64,000 bases of DNA from Dyella monticola (lineage in GTDB: Bacteria > Pseudomonadota > Gammaproteobacteria > Xanthomonadales > Rhodanobacteraceae): positions 1-64,000 of the forward strand of contig NZ_QRBE01000001.1 of NCBI RefSeq assembly GCF_003363155.1, read 5' to 3'. Both the position numbers and the translations under genes were made by a program. The notes under the pieces were generated by a model. That model had not been told where the DNA came from, did no database searches, and saw nothing but the letters and a program-made list of their open reading frames with translations. Positions within the stretch are counted from its first letter, which is position 1, and the number at the start of each line of letters is the position of its first letter. Below, in pieces: positions 16,678 to 27,359 of this stretch.

Positions 16678-18152
16678 CCGGCCTGCGCCTCGATCATTTG
16701 CTGCAAGGTATCGCCGAAACGAGGGCCGCGGGGCCTCTCGTCGTTTCCGGCCTTGCACTCGATTCGCGCCAGGTGCGCAGCGGCGATGCGTTCTTCGCGT
16801 TGCGCGGCACGCGTGGCCATGGCATCGAATTCGTGCGTGGGGCGGTGCAACGCGGCGCGACCGTGGTGTTGGCCGAAGCGCCGGCCCCGCAGGATGCGGA
16901 AGATCCGGGTGTGCCGGTGGTGTGGATCGATGGTCTGCATACCTTCGTCGGGGAAATTGCTGCGCGCTTCTTCGGACGCCCTTCCGAGTCGATGCGGGTG
17001 ATCGGCGTCACCGGCACCAACGGTAAAACCTCCACGGTTCAATTGCTCGCGCAAGCGCTGACGCATCTGGGGCATCGCACCGCCACCATCGGCACGCTGG
17101 GTGCTGGGCTGCACGGCAACTTGCGTGAAGGCGAGCGCACCACACCCGACGCCATCGCTGTGCAGCAGCTGTTTGCCGGATTCCGCCGCGATGGCGCCAC
17201 CCACGTAGCGATGGAAGTGTCGTCGCATGCGCTCGAACAAGGGCGCGTTGCGGCCACGGCATTCGAAGTGGCGGCGTTTACCAATCTGACGCGCGATCAT
17301 CTGGATTACCACGGCACCATGGAAGCCTATGGCGCCGCCAAGGCGAGGTTGTTTGCGTGGCCTGGCCTGAAGGCCGCGGTCATCAATATCGATGACGCGT
17401 TTGGCAGCGAATTGGCCAGCAAGCTCGCCCGTGACGTGTACACATGGCGCGCAAGCAGCGCGGGCGATGAACGCGCCGACTTCGCGGCCAGCCACATCGT
17501 TGCCTCCGCCGAAGGCATCGCCTTCGAGCTGCGCACGCCGTGGGGCGTGCAGACGATCCGCAGTCGGCTGCTGGGTCGTTTCAATGTGGCGAACCTGCTT
17601 GCCGTGATCGGCTGCCTGAGCGCGTTGGGTGAACCCTTCGAGCGCGTCATCGAAGCGGTCGAGGCGCTCGAGCCGGTGAACGGACGCATGAACCGCATCG
17701 GCGGCGTGCATGGCTTGCCGCTGGTGGTGATCGATTACGCGCATACGCCGGATGCCTTGGAACAGGCGCTCACCGCGTTGCGTGCGCATTGCGAGGCAAA
17801 ACTGATCTGCGTGTTCGGCTGTGGCGGCGAGCGCGATGCGGGCAAGCGCCCGCAGATGGGCGAAATCGCCGAACGCGTGGCCGATATGGCCATCGTCACC
17901 GACGACAATCCGCGCGGCGAAGACGGCGACACCATCGTCGCGCACATTCTGGCCGGCATGTCCCGGCCGCAGGCAGCCACCGTGCAGCGTGATCGCGAAG
18001 CCGCGATCCGCGCCGCGCTGACCATGGCGCGCACCGGAGATGTTGTTTTGATTGCTGGCAAAGGTCACGAAACGTACCAGGAGGGTGCCAGGGGCAAGCG
18101 TGCCTTCGACGATATGGCCACCGCCCGCTCCATCTTGGAGGAGCGCGCATGA
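16674..18152 (+). CDS. murE: UDP-MurNAc-tripeptide ligase MurE (meso-DAP type)
   Basis: Adds meso-diaminopimelate to UDP-MurNAc-dipeptide in the cytoplasm. The 492-residue Mur ligase has an N-terminal UDP-binding domain, the ATP loop GVTGTNGKTS (111-120) and the C-terminal motif DNPR (411-414). That motif recognises meso-DAP rather than lysine, so the peptidoglycan is of the Gram-negative A1gamma type. AGKGHETYQ near the C-terminus is also conserved. The gene overlaps ftsI and murF by four bases each. Confidence 0.97.
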   Translation: MTGLRLDHLLQGIAETRAAGPLVVSGLALDSRQVRSGDAFFALRGTRGHGIEFVRGAVQRGATVVLAEAPAPQDAEDPGVPVVWIDGLHTFVGEIAARFFGRPSESMRVIGVTGTNGKTSTVQLLAQALTHLGHRTATIGTLGAGLHGNLREGERTTPDAIAVQQLFAGFRRDGATHVAMEVSSHALEQGRVAATAFEVAAFTNLTRDHLDYHGTMEAYGAAKARLFAWPGLKAAVINIDDAFGSELASKLARDVYTWRASSAGDERADFAASHIVASAEGIAFELRTPWGVQTIRSRLLGRFNVANLLAVIGCLSALGEPFERVIEAVEALEPVNGRMNRIGGVHGLPLVVIDYAHTPDALEQALTALRAHCEAKLICVFGCGGERDAGKRPQMGEIAERVADMAIVTDDNPRGEDGDTIVAHILAGMSRPQAATVQRDREAAIRAALTMARTGDVVLIAGKGHETYQEGARGKRAFDDMATARSILEERA

Positions 18153-19516
18153 TGCAATCGAGCGCCATTGCCTTGTGGACGCACGGACGACTGCATGGTG
18201 CCGATGCCAGCGTGACGGGTGTCGCGATCGATTCGCGCAAGGTCAAGCCGGGCGACCTGTTCGTGGCATTCAAAGGCGAACGCGTGGACGGTCACGCCTA
18301 CCTTGCCGACGCGAAAGCGCGCGGTGCGGTGGCCGCCTTGGTCGAGCATCGTGTTGAAAGCGAATTGCCGCAGGTGGAAGTGGAAAACTGCGAGCTCGCA
18401 CTGGGCGATCTGGCCAGCGCCGTGCGCGCGCAACGCAATGCACGCGTGATCGGTATTACCGGCTCCAACGGCAAGACCACCGTCAAGACGCTCACCGCCT
18501 CGATTCTTTCGCGGCATGGGCGCACGCACGTCAACACTGGCAGCTTCAACAACGAGATCGGTTTGCCGCTCACCCTGTTGTGGATGCCGGAAGACACCCA
18601 ATACGCCGTGCTTGAGATGGGCGCGGGTAAACCGGGTGATATCGAATATCTGGCTGCCATCGCACGGCCCGACATCGGCCTCGTGAATCTCATCGCGCCA
18701 GCGCATCTTGAGCGGATGGGTACGATTGAAATGGTGGCCGAAACCAAGGGCGCGGTGTATCGCGCACTGCCGGCCGACGGCGTCGCCGTGATCAATGCCG
18801 ACGATGCGTTTGCGAGCTTCTTTACCGGCTTGGCCGGCGGACGCCGTGTGCTGCGCTTCGGTTTGGCTCACAAGGCCGATGTCGGCGCTGAAATTCTCGA
18901 GCAGCGTGTCGACGGATCGCACTTCGTGCTGAGTACGCCGCATGGCGACGCGGATGTGCATCTGCCATTGCCCGGTCGCCACAACGTTGCCAACGCGCTG
19001 GCCGCAAGCGCCATCGCGCTGGCGCTGGATGTACCGCTCGACACGATCGTGGAGGGCCTGGAGCAAGCGAGCACTGTGGAGGGTCGCTTGACGCGCATCG
19101 CCATGCCGGACGGCTGGACCTTGATCGACGACAGTTACAACGCCAACCCCAGCTCCATGCACGCAGCCATCGACACGCTCGCCATCGCCAGCGGTGAGCG
19201 CTGGTTGGTGCTGGGTGATATGGCGGAGCTGGGCGCGGATGCGCGCGCATTGCATGCCGGTGTCGGCCACCATGCGCGTGAACGCGGTATCGAAAAGCTG
19301 TTTGCGGTGGGGCCGTTGAGCGCAGCAACGGTCGAGGCCTTCGGTGCCGGCGGAAAACATTTTGCCGACAAACAAGCGCTGACCGACGCGTTGCGTGCCC
19401 AACTGCACGCTGGCGTTACGTGTTTGGTGAAGGGCTCGCACTCGGCGGGTATGGAACACGTAGTGACTGCATTGAAAATCAACCGGCCAGGGGAGGGTGC
19501 GCCTCATGCTGCTTGA
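18149..19516 (+). CDS. murF: UDP-MurNAc-pentapeptide ligase MurF
   Basis: Adds D-alanyl-D-alanine to UDP-MurNAc-tripeptide. The 455-residue protein shows [19 protein letters not shown] near the N-terminus, the ATP loop [10 protein letters not shown] (about 101-110), INADD and [11 protein letters not shown] (about 327-337), all typical of MurF. The dipeptide substrate is made by DdlB, encoded further down the same cluster. Overlaps murE by four bases and the mraY start by 11. Confidence 0.97.
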   Translation: MMQSSAIALWTHGRLHGADASVTGVAIDSRKVKPGDLFVAFKGERVDGHAYLADAKARGAVAALVEHRVESELPQVEVENCELALGDLASAVRAQRNARVIGITGSNGKTTVKTLTASILSRHGRTHVNTGSFNNEIGLPLTLLWMPEDTQYAVLEMGAGKPGDIEYLAAIARPDIGLVNLIAPAHLERMGTIEMVAETKGAVYRALPADGVAVINADDAFASFFTGLAGGRRVLRFGLAHKADVGAEILEQRVDGSHFVLSTPHGDADVHLPLPGRHNVANALAASAIALALDVPLDTIVEGLEQASTVEGRLTRIAMPDGWTLIDDSYNANPSSMHAAIDTLAIASGERWLVLGDMAELGADARALHAGVGHHARERGIEKLFAVGPLSAATVEAFGAGGKHFADKQALTDALRAQLHAGVTCLVKGSHSAGMEHVVTALKINRPGEGAPHAA

Positions 19517-20588
19517 ACTGGCCGAATGGTTCGCCCGGCATTTCTCCACGCCGCATCTGTTCCAGTACATCACCTTCCGCACGATCATGGCGGCGTTGAC
19601 CGCGATGGCGATATCGCTGCTGTTCGGCCCTGCGCTGATTCGCAAGCTCGCCGCACTCAAGGCCGGCCAGGTAGTGCGCAAGGAAGGCCCGCAGTCGCAT
19701 CTGTCGAAGGCGGGCACGCCCACGATGGGTGGTGTGATGATCCTGCTCTCCGTCGCCATCGCCACCCTGCTTTGGGTGGATCTGGGCAATCGCTACGTAT
19801 GGCTCGTGTTGGCGGTGCTGGTTTGCTACGGCGCGATCGGTTTCTATGACGACTACCGCAAGCTTGTATTGAAAGACAGCCGTGGACTGGCCTCGCGCTG
19901 GAAATATTTCTGGCAATCGGTGTTCGGCTTGGGCGCGGCGTGGTTCCTGTTTCACACGGCTACCTTGCCAGCGGAAACGGCGTTGTATGTGCCGGTGTTC
20001 AAGCACGTGGCCGTGCCGCTGGGCGTGTTCTTCGTGGTGATCGCCTATTTCATGATCGTCGGCTTCTCCAACGCGGTGAACCTCACCGATGGTCTGGATG
20101 GTTTGGCGATCATGCCGACCGTGCTGGTATCGGGCGCGCTGGGCGTGTTCGCGTATCTGGCCGGCAACCGCGTCTTCTCCGAATACTTGGGCATTCCATC
20201 GATTCCCGGCGCAGGCGAGCTGTCCGTTTTCTGCGGTGCTTTAGCCGGTTCGGGCCTGGGCTTTCTGTGGTTCAACACGTATCCCGCGCAGGTGTTCATG
20301 GGCGACGTCGGCGCGCTGGCCATCGGCGCGGCGCTGGCGGCGATCGCGGTGATCGTGCGGCAGGAAATCGTGCTGCTGATCATGGGCGGCGTGTTCGTGA
20401 TGGAAACGGTGTCGGTGATGATGCAGGTTGCCAGCTTCAAGATGACCGGCAAGCGCATCTTCCGCATGGCGCCGATCCATCACCACTTCGAATTGAAAGG
20501 CTGGCCCGAGCCACGGGTCATCGTGCGGTTCTGGATCATCAGCGTGGTGCTGGTGCTCATCGGCTTGGCAACGTTGAAGGTGCGCTGA
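19506..20588 (+). CDS. mraY: Phospho-MurNAc-pentapeptide transferase MraY
   Basis: Integral membrane enzyme that transfers phospho-MurNAc-pentapeptide to undecaprenyl phosphate, forming lipid I. From the ATG at 19506 the product has 360 residues, the usual length. It contains [20 protein letters not shown] (about 192-199, catalytic Asp region) and the HHHFE segment (about 324). An in-frame GTG at 19497 is also possible, but the GGGGAGGG ribosome binding site at 19489-19496 fits the ATG. Next in the cluster is ftsW, three bases downstream; murD, which normally sits between them, is absent. Confidence 0.97.
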   Translation: MLLELAEWFARHFSTPHLFQYITFRTIMAALTAMAISLLFGPALIRKLAALKAGQVVRKEGPQSHLSKAGTPTMGGVMILLSVAIATLLWVDLGNRYVWLVLAVLVCYGAIGFYDDYRKLVLKDSRGLASRWKYFWQSVFGLGAAWFLFHTATLPAETALYVPVFKHVAVPLGVFFVVIAYFMIVGFSNAVNLTDGLDGLAIMPTVLVSGALGVFAYLAGNRVFSEYLGIPSIPGAGELSVFCGALAGSGLGFLWFNTYPAQVFMGDVGALAIGAALAAIAVIVRQEIVLLIMGGVFVMETVSVMMQVASFKMTGKRIFRMAPIHHHFELKGWPEPRVIVRFWIISVVLVLIGLATLKVR

Positions 20589-20591
20589 GAC

Positions 20592-21830
20592 ATGTTCGGT
20601 TTCGACACAACCCAGGCAAAGCGCCGACAGGGTCCGCGCGGCAAGTTCGACTTGCCGTTGCTGGTGGCCCTGGTCGGGCTCGCCTGCGTGGGTGTCGTAA
20701 TGGTGACGTCGAGCTCGATTGCTGTGGCTGACAGCTCGCACCTGGGCCAGTTCTATTACCTCAAGCACCACCTCATGTATCTCTCGCTCGGCCTGCTGGT
20801 GGCCGGCGTCGCGATGCGCACCGAGCTGAAGGTGGTGGAGAAACACGCGTTCTTCTTGATGCTGCTGGCTTTCATCATGCTGCTGGCGGTGTTCGTGCCG
20901 CATCTTGGCATGCGGCTGAATGGCGCGCGGCGCTGGCTGAATCTGATCGTCACCTCGTTCCAGCCGGTGGAGGCGGTGAAGTTGATCCTGGTGGTGTATC
21001 TGGCCAGTTACCTCGTGCGGCATCGGGAAAGCATCGAGACGCGCTTCCTTGGCCTGGTCAAGCCGATCGCCGTATCGGGCGTGATCGTGCTGCTGCTGCT
21101 GGCCCAGCCCGACTTCGGCTCGGCCACGCTGGTGATCGCGGTGACGATCGCGTTGGTGTGGCTGGGCGGGGCGCGTCCTCTCTTCCTGATGATCATGGGC
21201 ATGCCGCTGATGCCGCTGCTGGCGATTGCGGCGACCAGCGAAAGCTATCGCATGAAGCGTCTCACCTCGTTCATGGATCCGTGGAAGGATCCGTTCAACG
21301 ATGGCTTCCAGCTCACGCAATCGTTGATGGCGATCGGGCGTGGCGAATGGACTGGGGTGGGTTTGGGTTCGAGCGTGTTGAAGCTCTCCTATCTGCCGGA
21401 AGCACACACCGACTTCATCTTCGCGGTCATTGGCGAGGAGCTTGGCCTGGCCGGGATTATCGGCGTGATGTGCCTGTTTACGCTGGTGGTATGGCGGGGG
21501 CTATACATCGGCTTGAAAGGCGTGGAAATTGGCCAGCGCTTCGCGGGTTACATCGCGTTCGGCATCTCGCTAATGATTGGTTTCCAGACAATGGTGTCGA
21601 TCGGCGTGAATCTGGGCGCGCTGCCGACCAAAGGCCTCACCTTGCCGTTGATCAGCTACGGCGGCTCGTCCATCGCGCTGACCTGTGCGATGGCGGGCGT
21701 CTTGCTGCGCGCGACGTACGAAATCAATCGCGCGCTCGATGCGCGGCAGATGGCTACGCGCATGCCGGCAGCCGCAGCACCGGATGCAAACCCGAACGGC
21801 ACGCGTGAGCGCGAGGCGGTGGCGGCATGA
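20592..21830 (+). CDS. ftsW: Septal peptidoglycan glycosyltransferase FtsW
   Basis: A polytopic SEDS-family protein (412 residues, about ten membrane segments) that polymerises glycan strands at the septum with FtsI. The SEDS signatures are visible: GMRLNGARRWLN, FQPVEAVKLILV, AQPDFGSA and, near the C-terminus, LPTKGLTLPLISYGGSS. A hydrophilic tail of about 30 residues rich in Ala/Pro/Arg follows. The ATG at 20592 comes right after the mraY stop. Overlaps murG by four bases. Confidence 0.97.
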   Translation: MFGFDTTQAKRRQGPRGKFDLPLLVALVGLACVGVVMVTSSSIAVADSSHLGQFYYLKHHLMYLSLGLLVAGVAMRTELKVVEKHAFFLMLLAFIMLLAVFVPHLGMRLNGARRWLNLIVTSFQPVEAVKLILVVYLASYLVRHRESIETRFLGLVKPIAVSGVIVLLLLAQPDFGSATLVIAVTIALVWLGGARPLFLMIMGMPLMPLLAIAATSESYRMKRLTSFMDPWKDPFNDGFQLTQSLMAIGRGEWTGVGLGSSVLKLSYLPEAHTDFIFAVIGEELGLAGIIGVMCLFTLVVWRGLYIGLKGVEIGQRFAGYIAFGISLMIGFQTMVSIGVNLGALPTKGLTLPLISYGGSSIALTCAMAGVLLRATYEINRALDARQMATRMPAAAAPDANPNGTREREAVAA

Positions 21831-22900
21831 GCGCGAACGCTCCCGTGCTGATCATGGCTGGCGGTACCGGCGGTCACATCTTTCCCGGTCTTGCCGTGGC
21901 CGAAACGCTGCGCGCACAGGGCGTGCCGGTGGTGTGGCTGGGCGCGGAAGGGGGCATGGAAACCAAGGTCGTGCCTGCACATGGCATTGAGCTGCACACC
22001 ATCGCCGTGGGCGGTTTGCGTGGCAAGGGTTTGAAAACACGGTTGCTCGCACCGTTGATGTTGATGCGCGCATTGCTGTCGTCGCTTGCTGTTTTGCATC
22101 GCCTGAAGCCGCGCAGCGTGTTGTCGATGGGTGGGTACGTCGCCGGTCCTGGCGGCGTGGCAGCACGTCTGTTGCATCGTCCGTTACTGGTGCACGAACA
22201 GAACCGCGTGGCAGGCTTCACCAATCGCAAGCTGGCTGCGCACGCGCGGCGTGTGATGGCGGGCTTTGCCGATGCGCTGCCGAACGCCCAGTGGGTGGGC
22301 AATCCGGTGCGCGGTGCGATTGCCTCGTTGTCCTCGCCGGTGCAGCGCATGGCGGAACGTAGCGGTAAACCACGCTTGCTGGTACTCGGTGGCAGTCTGG
22401 GTGCGCGCGCATTGAATCTGTCCGTGCCGCAGGCGCTCGCGCAAATGCCGCTGGAAGACCGGCCGGACGTGCTACATCAATGTGGCAATCGCGGCATCGA
22501 CGAGGCGCGCAAAGCGTATGCCGATGCCGGCGTCGACGCACGCATCGTGCCGTTTATCGAAGACATGGCCGGCACCTACGCCTGGGCCGATCTCGCCGTC
22601 TGCCGAGCAGGCGCGCTGACGCTCGCTGAACTTACGGCATGCGGGCTGGGTGCAGTGCTGGTGCCGTTCCCGCATGCGGTGGACGACCATCAAACCCGCA
22701 ACGCAGAGGCATTGGTCGCCGCGGGCGCGGCCGAACTGATTCAGGAATGTGATTTGAATACGAAAGATTTGGCGCAGCGTCTGGCTGCATTGCTGGGTGA
22801 TCGCGCCACGTTGCTCACCATGGCACAGGCTGCACGCACACTGGCCAAGCCGGATGCGGCGGCGGATATCGCACGCGCCTGCGTGGAGGTGGCTGCATGA
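21827..22900 (+). CDS. murG: Lipid II synthase MurG
   Basis: Peripheral inner-membrane GT28 glycosyltransferase adding GlcNAc to lipid I. The 357-residue protein carries the N-terminal glycine loop GGTGGH (12-17), the membrane-contact region near SVLSMGGYVAGP, the second loop LGGSLGARALN, and the UDP-GlcNAc site CRAGALTLAELTACG. All are in the expected order. Coupled by four-base overlaps to ftsW and murC. Confidence 0.97.
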   Translation: MSANAPVLIMAGGTGGHIFPGLAVAETLRAQGVPVVWLGAEGGMETKVVPAHGIELHTIAVGGLRGKGLKTRLLAPLMLMRALLSSLAVLHRLKPRSVLSMGGYVAGPGGVAARLLHRPLLVHEQNRVAGFTNRKLAAHARRVMAGFADALPNAQWVGNPVRGAIASLSSPVQRMAERSGKPRLLVLGGSLGARALNLSVPQALAQMPLEDRPDVLHQCGNRGIDEARKAYADAGVDARIVPFIEDMAGTYAWADLAVCRAGALTLAELTACGLGAVLVPFPHAVDDHQTRNAEALVAAGAAELIQECDLNTKDLAQRLAALLGDRATLLTMAQAARTLAKPDAAADIARACVEVAA

Positions 22901-24339
22901 CGCCGCGTCGCCTGCTCGCCCACGAAGATTTGATGAGCACCTTCCGTCGCGTGCATTTCATCGGCATCGGCGGTGTTGGCATGAGCGGTATCGCCGAAGT
23001 ACTGCATAACCTCGGCTATGCGGTGTCTGGCTCCGATCGCAGCGAATCGTCCACGGCGCAGCGTTTGCGCGAGCTCGGTATCGATGTGCGCATCGGCCAC
23101 GCCGCAGCGCATATCGATGATGCCGATGTCGTGGTGACCTCCAGCGCCATCAAGACCGACAATCCCGAACTCGTCGCCGCCCGCGAGGCGCGCGTTCCAG
23201 TGATCCCTCGTGCGGAAATGCTTGGCGAACTGATGCGCTTCCGGCGCGGCATCGCCATTGCCGGTACGCATGGTAAAACCACCACCACCAGTCTCGTGGC
23301 GAGCGTACTGGCCGAAGCCGATTACGACCCGACCTTCGTCATCGGCGGTCAGCTCAATGCCGCCGGTGCAAATGCGCGCTTGGGAACCGGCCAGTACATC
23401 GTCGCCGAAGCGGATGAATCGGATGGTTCGTTCCTGCTGCTGTCACCGGTGATTGCGGTCATCACCAACATCGATGCCGATCATCTGGAAAACTACCAGG
23501 GTGATTTTGCGCTGGTGCGCAGGGCGTTTTCGGATTTCCTGCATCGCCTGCCGTTCTACGGATTGGCGGTGCTGTGCGTGGACGATCCGGAAGTGGCCGA
23601 GCTGGCGAAGCTCACTGCTCGCCGTGTGATGACATACGGTATCGATGCCGAGCGCGCCGACGTGCGCGCGACGAATGTACGTCAGAGCGGCTTCGAAATG
23701 CATTTCGATCTGTCGCTGCCGGGTCTGAGCAAGCCGATTCCTGTCACGCTCAATTTGCCCGGCCGGCACAACGTGCTCAATGCGCTGGCTGCCGCTTCGA
23801 TCGGTTGGCAGCTCGGCGTGGAAGCCGAGGCGATCGCGCATGCCTTGGCGCACTTCCAAGGCGTGGGCCGCCGCTTTCATCGTCGTGGCGAGATTGCATT
23901 GGATAAAGGTAAGGCGATGCTGGTCGATGACTACGGTCATCATCCGCGTGAGATCGCCGCCGTGTTTGCTGCGGCGCGCGGTGGCTGGCCGATGCGTCGG
24001 CTCGTCGTCGGTTTTCAGCCGCATCGCTACAGCCGCACGCGGGATCTGCTCGATGATTTTGCCAATGTGCTTGCCGAGGCCGATGTGCTGGTGCTGACGG
24101 ACGTCTATCCGGCCGGTGAAGCGCCGATCGCGGGTGCGGATGGCCGCGCCTTGGCGCGTGCAGTGCGCGCGCGCGGGAAGGTCGATCCGGTATTGATCAG
24201 CCATCCGCGCGAATTGAAAGACACCCTACCGACGCTGTTGCGCGACGGCGACCTGCTGCTGTTGCTGGGCGCCGGCGATATCGGCACCGCGGCAGTGGAG
24301 TTGGCGCAAACGGGTCATTTGAGGACGAGCGATACATGA
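22897..24339 (+). CDS. murC: UDP-MurNAc-L-alanine ligase MurC
   Basis: First amino-acid-adding enzyme of the peptidoglycan pathway. The 480-residue product has the dinucleotide-like start [17 protein letters not shown] (about 20-36), the ATP loop [10 protein letters not shown] (about 122-131) and [13 protein letters not shown], which is specific to MurC. An ATG at 22936 (MSTFRRVHF) is an alternative start and would give a more usual N-terminus; the ATG at 22897 overlaps the murG stop. Followed by ddlB with a four-base overlap. Confidence 0.96.
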   Translation: MTPRRLLAHEDLMSTFRRVHFIGIGGVGMSGIAEVLHNLGYAVSGSDRSESSTAQRLRELGIDVRIGHAAAHIDDADVVVTSSAIKTDNPELVAAREARVPVIPRAEMLGELMRFRRGIAIAGTHGKTTTTSLVASVLAEADYDPTFVIGGQLNAAGANARLGTGQYIVAEADESDGSFLLLSPVIAVITNIDADHLENYQGDFALVRRAFSDFLHRLPFYGLAVLCVDDPEVAELAKLTARRVMTYGIDAERADVRATNVRQSGFEMHFDLSLPGLSKPIPVTLNLPGRHNVLNALAAASIGWQLGVEAEAIAHALAHFQGVGRRFHRRGEIALDKGKAMLVDDYGHHPREIAAVFAAARGGWPMRRLVVGFQPHRYSRTRDLLDDFANVLAEADVLVLTDVYPAGEAPIAGADGRALARAVRARGKVDPVLISHPRELKDTLPTLLRDGDLLLLLGAGDIGTAAVELAQTGHLRTSDT

Positions 24340-25274
24340 AAAAAATTACTGACCCCGCCCAGTTTGGTCGCGTCGCCGTCGTGATGGGCGGCAGCTCGGC
24401 CGAGCGCGAGGTGTCGCTCGATTCCGGCCGCAACGTGTTGGCAGCGTTGCAAGCGCGCGGTGTGGATGCGCATGCGATCGATGGCATTCCCGCACTGCTT
24501 GATGCACTGCGCGCCGGACACTTCGCACGCGTGTTCAACATCCTGCACGGCCAGCACGGCGGTGGCGAAGATGGCGTGCTGCAGGGTGCCCTGGAATCGC
24601 TGCATGTGCCGTACACCGGTTCGGGTGTGCTCGGTTCAGCGCTGTCGATGGACAAGACGCGTTCCAAGCGCGTCTGGCAATCGCTCGGTTTGCCGACGCC
24701 AAAGTTCGTGGCGCTGCCGCGTGGCGCCGATGTGCATGCCGCTGCGAAAGACATCGGCTTCCCGCTGATCGTAAAGCCTGCATGCGAAGGTTCCAGCGTG
24801 GGCGTCACACGCGTGTTCGAGGAGAGCGGCCTGGATGCCGCCGTCGCCCTGGCGCAGAAATATCCTGGCGATCTGCTGATGGAAACGCTGATCGTGGGCG
24901 ACGAGCTCACCGTGGGCATTCTCGGTCGCCAGGTGTTGCCGAGCATCCACATCGTGCCCAAGGGCGCGTTCTACGACTACAACGCCAAGTACATTGCCGA
25001 GGATACGCGTTACATCTGCCCGGGCTTGGACGGTGAGGCGGAAGCCACGTTGCGTGCGCTATCGCTGGAAGCATTCGACGCATTGGGTTGCCTGGGCTGG
25101 GGCCGCGTGGACGTGATGCGCGATCGCGAAGGCCGCAATTGGCTGTTGGAAGTAAATACCGCCCCGGGCATGACCTCGCATTCGCTGGTGCCGAAGGCCG
25201 CTGCCGTGGCAGGTATCGATTACCAGCAACTGTGCTGGCGCGTGCTCGAAACCAGCTTCAGGGAGGATGCATGA
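24336..25274 (+). CDS. ddlB: D-alanine--D-alanine ligase DdlB
   Basis: ATP-grasp ligase (312 residues) joining two D-alanines for MurF. Conserved parts are [17 protein letters not shown] at the N-terminus, [15 protein letters not shown], the ATP-binding segment [15 protein letters not shown] and the C-terminal [18 protein letters not shown]. The presence of ddl inside the cluster upstream of ftsQ is typical of gammaproteobacteria. Overlaps murC and ftsQ by four bases. Confidence 0.97.
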   Translation: MKKITDPAQFGRVAVVMGGSSAEREVSLDSGRNVLAALQARGVDAHAIDGIPALLDALRAGHFARVFNILHGQHGGGEDGVLQGALESLHVPYTGSGVLGSALSMDKTRSKRVWQSLGLPTPKFVALPRGADVHAAAKDIGFPLIVKPACEGSSVGVTRVFEESGLDAAVALAQKYPGDLLMETLIVGDELTVGILGRQVLPSIHIVPKGAFYDYNAKYIAEDTRYICPGLDGEAEATLRALSLEAFDALGCLGWGRVDVMRDREGRNWLLEVNTAPGMTSHSLVPKAAAVAGIDYQQLCWRVLETSFREDA

Positions 25275-26008
25275 GGGGAAGCATCCGCCTCGTCGCCTGG
25301 TGCCTGGCCATCGCACTGGTGGTCTTGCCGATTGTCGGTGTGTTGAACGGCTGGTTTGCCGCCGATCGCTGGCCGGTGACGCAGTTGACGGTGCAGGCCG
25401 AGTTCAAGCACGTGAGTGCCGAGCAGATCCGCGCCGTCGTGCAGCCGCGTCTGGGCAAGGGCTTCTTTGCCCTGAATCTGGACACCGTGCAGAAGGCGGT
25501 TGCGGCATTGCCGTGGGTGGAATCGGTGGAAGCGAGCAAGCGCTGGCCCGACACCCTGTTGCTGCGCGTATACGAACGGCAGCCGTTCGCCCGCTGGAAC
25601 GGCGATCAGCTGATCAGTCGCGAAGGCAAAGTATTTACCGTGCCGAATGCGGCCGATTACAACCAGCTCCCCGATCTGCGCGGTCCGGACGATCACCTTG
25701 CCGAGGTGGTGAGCTTCTTTGCCGATGCGCAGAAAGCATTCATTGGCACGCATCTGAAAATCAGCGGCGTGACGTTGACTGAGCGCGGAAGCTGGAGTGT
25801 CGCCACCGATTCAGGCGCCCAGATTGTCGTCGGCGATCGCAATCAGGCCGGCCGCCGTTTGAGCCGCTTCCTCGACGTGTATCCGGAGGTGGTTGCCGGT
25901 CATGACCAGGCTTTCGTGTACGCCGATCTTCGTTACACCAACGGCTTTGCCGTGAAATGGCCGCAAGCGACGGCCGCCCCGACTGCCGGAGGCATGCCAC
26001 GCACATGA
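25271..26008 (+). CDS. ftsQ: Cell division protein FtsQ
   Basis: A bitopic inner-membrane protein of 245 residues that connects the divisome with FtsL and FtsB. It has a short basic tail, one membrane segment (about 7-28), a POTRA domain (about 38-107: [19 protein letters not shown] and [19 protein letters not shown]) and a beta domain ending with TNGFAVKW. The ATG at 25271 overlaps the ddlB stop. The frame is open upstream, but that part reads as antisense-like filler. Coupled to ftsA by overlap. Confidence 0.95.
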   Translation: MRGSIRLVAWCLAIALVVLPIVGVLNGWFAADRWPVTQLTVQAEFKHVSAEQIRAVVQPRLGKGFFALNLDTVQKAVAALPWVESVEASKRWPDTLLLRVYERQPFARWNGDQLISREGKVFTVPNAADYNQLPDLRGPDDHLAEVVSFFADAQKAFIGTHLKISGVTLTERGSWSVATDSGAQIVVGDRNQAGRRLSRFLDVYPEVVAGHDQAFVYADLRYTNGFAVKWPQATAAPTAGGMPRT

Positions 26009-27237
26009 AAGGCAAAACTGAAAAGCAATTGGTCGTCGGCCTCGACATCGGCACTTCGAAAGTGGTGGCGATTGTTGGCGAATACGAGCCGGGCGAACCG
26101 ATCGAGGTGATCGGCATCGGCTCGCACGTTTCGCGCGGTATGAAGCGCGGCTCGGTAGTGGACATCGAATCGACGGTCCATTCGATCCAGCGCGCCGTGG
26201 AGGAAGCCGAGCTGATGGCCGGCTGCGACATCCGCTCGGTCTACGCCTCCATTTCCGGCAGCCATCTGGAGACGCGCAACTCGCATGGCACGGCCGCCAT
26301 CCGCGACCGCGAGGTGGCGCCCGGCGATCTCGATCAGGTGCTGGAAGCGGCGAGCGCAGTGGCGATTCCTGCCGATCGAAAGGTCTTATATAAGGAGTCG
26401 CAGGAATACCGCATCGATGGTCAGGACGGTATCCGCTCGCCGGTAGGCATGAGCGGGGTACGCCTGGAGGCGTCCGTGCATCTTGTGACGGGCGCGGCGG
26501 CGGCGGTGCAGAACATCAGCAAGTGCATTCAGCGCTGCGGCCTGTCCGTCGACGAACTGGTGCCTTCGGCGGTGGCGAGCGCCAAATCGGTGCTCACCGA
26601 CGATGAGCGCGAGCTCGGTGTGTGCCTGGTCGATATCGGCGCCGGCACGACGGATATCGCGATCTACACGCAAGGCGCGATCCGCTACACCAGGTCGTTG
26701 CCGGTGGGCGGCGATCAGGTCACCAACGACATCGCCTACGGCGTGCATACACCGACTGCGCATGCCGAAGAAATCAAAATCAAATACGCCTGCGCGCTGG
26801 CTCAGCTTGCGCATGCCGAAGAAACCATCCAGGTGCCGAGTGTGGGCGATCGTCCGCCACGTCGCCTGGCGCGCCAGTCGCTCGCGCAGAGCGTGCAGGC
26901 GCGTTACGAGGAAATCTTCGAAATGGTGCAGGACGAATTGCGCCGCTCCGGTTACGACAGCCTGGTCGCGGCAGGGGTGGTGCTTACCGGTGGCGCGGCG
27001 CGCATGGAAGGCGCACTCGAATTGGCCGAGGAAATTTTCCACAAAATGGTGCGCGTGGGCGTGCCACAACATGTGGTCGGGTTGGGCGAGGTAATCGCCA
27101 ATCCGCTGCATTCCACCGGTGTGGGTTTGCTGTTGCATGGCGCGCGTTCCGGTGGCATGCGTGTGAGTGGTCCGGCCGGCGGCAGCGTCGGTGGTTTGGT
27201 CGATAAGTTGCGTACTTGGATTACCAAGAATTTTTAG
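26005..27237 (+). CDS. ftsA: Cell division protein FtsA
   Basis: Actin-like ATPase (410 residues) that tethers FtsZ filaments to the membrane. Actin-fold motifs: GLDIGTSK (12-19), [11 protein letters not shown] (phosphate 2 region) and [12 protein letters not shown] (adenosine loop). The C-terminus [12 protein letters not shown] is the amphipathic membrane-targeting helix. The chosen start, ATG 26005, gives the normal [16 protein letters not shown] beginning and overlaps the ftsQ stop; an in-frame ATG at 25957 would add 16 unconserved residues. Confidence 0.97.
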   Translation: MKGKTEKQLVVGLDIGTSKVVAIVGEYEPGEPIEVIGIGSHVSRGMKRGSVVDIESTVHSIQRAVEEAELMAGCDIRSVYASISGSHLETRNSHGTAAIRDREVAPGDLDQVLEAASAVAIPADRKVLYKESQEYRIDGQDGIRSPVGMSGVRLEASVHLVTGAAAAVQNISKCIQRCGLSVDELVPSAVASAKSVLTDDERELGVCLVDIGAGTTDIAIYTQGAIRYTRSLPVGGDQVTNDIAYGVHTPTAHAEEIKIKYACALAQLAHAEETIQVPSVGDRPPRRLARQSLAQSVQARYEEIFEMVQDELRRSGYDSLVAAGVVLTGGAARMEGALELAEEIFHKMVRVGVPQHVVGLGEVIANPLHSTGVGLLLHGARSGGMRVSGPAGGSVGGLVDKLRTWITKNF

Positions 27238-27359
27238 AAACGAAGGGTCAGGCGGCGCAGGAGGCGCAGCTCGGGCGAATGGAGGTTCGCTCACCACCAC
27301 GGAAAGACAGGAGTCCGACCGCGGTTACAACGACAACGAAGCTCTACGGAGGACGGGAA

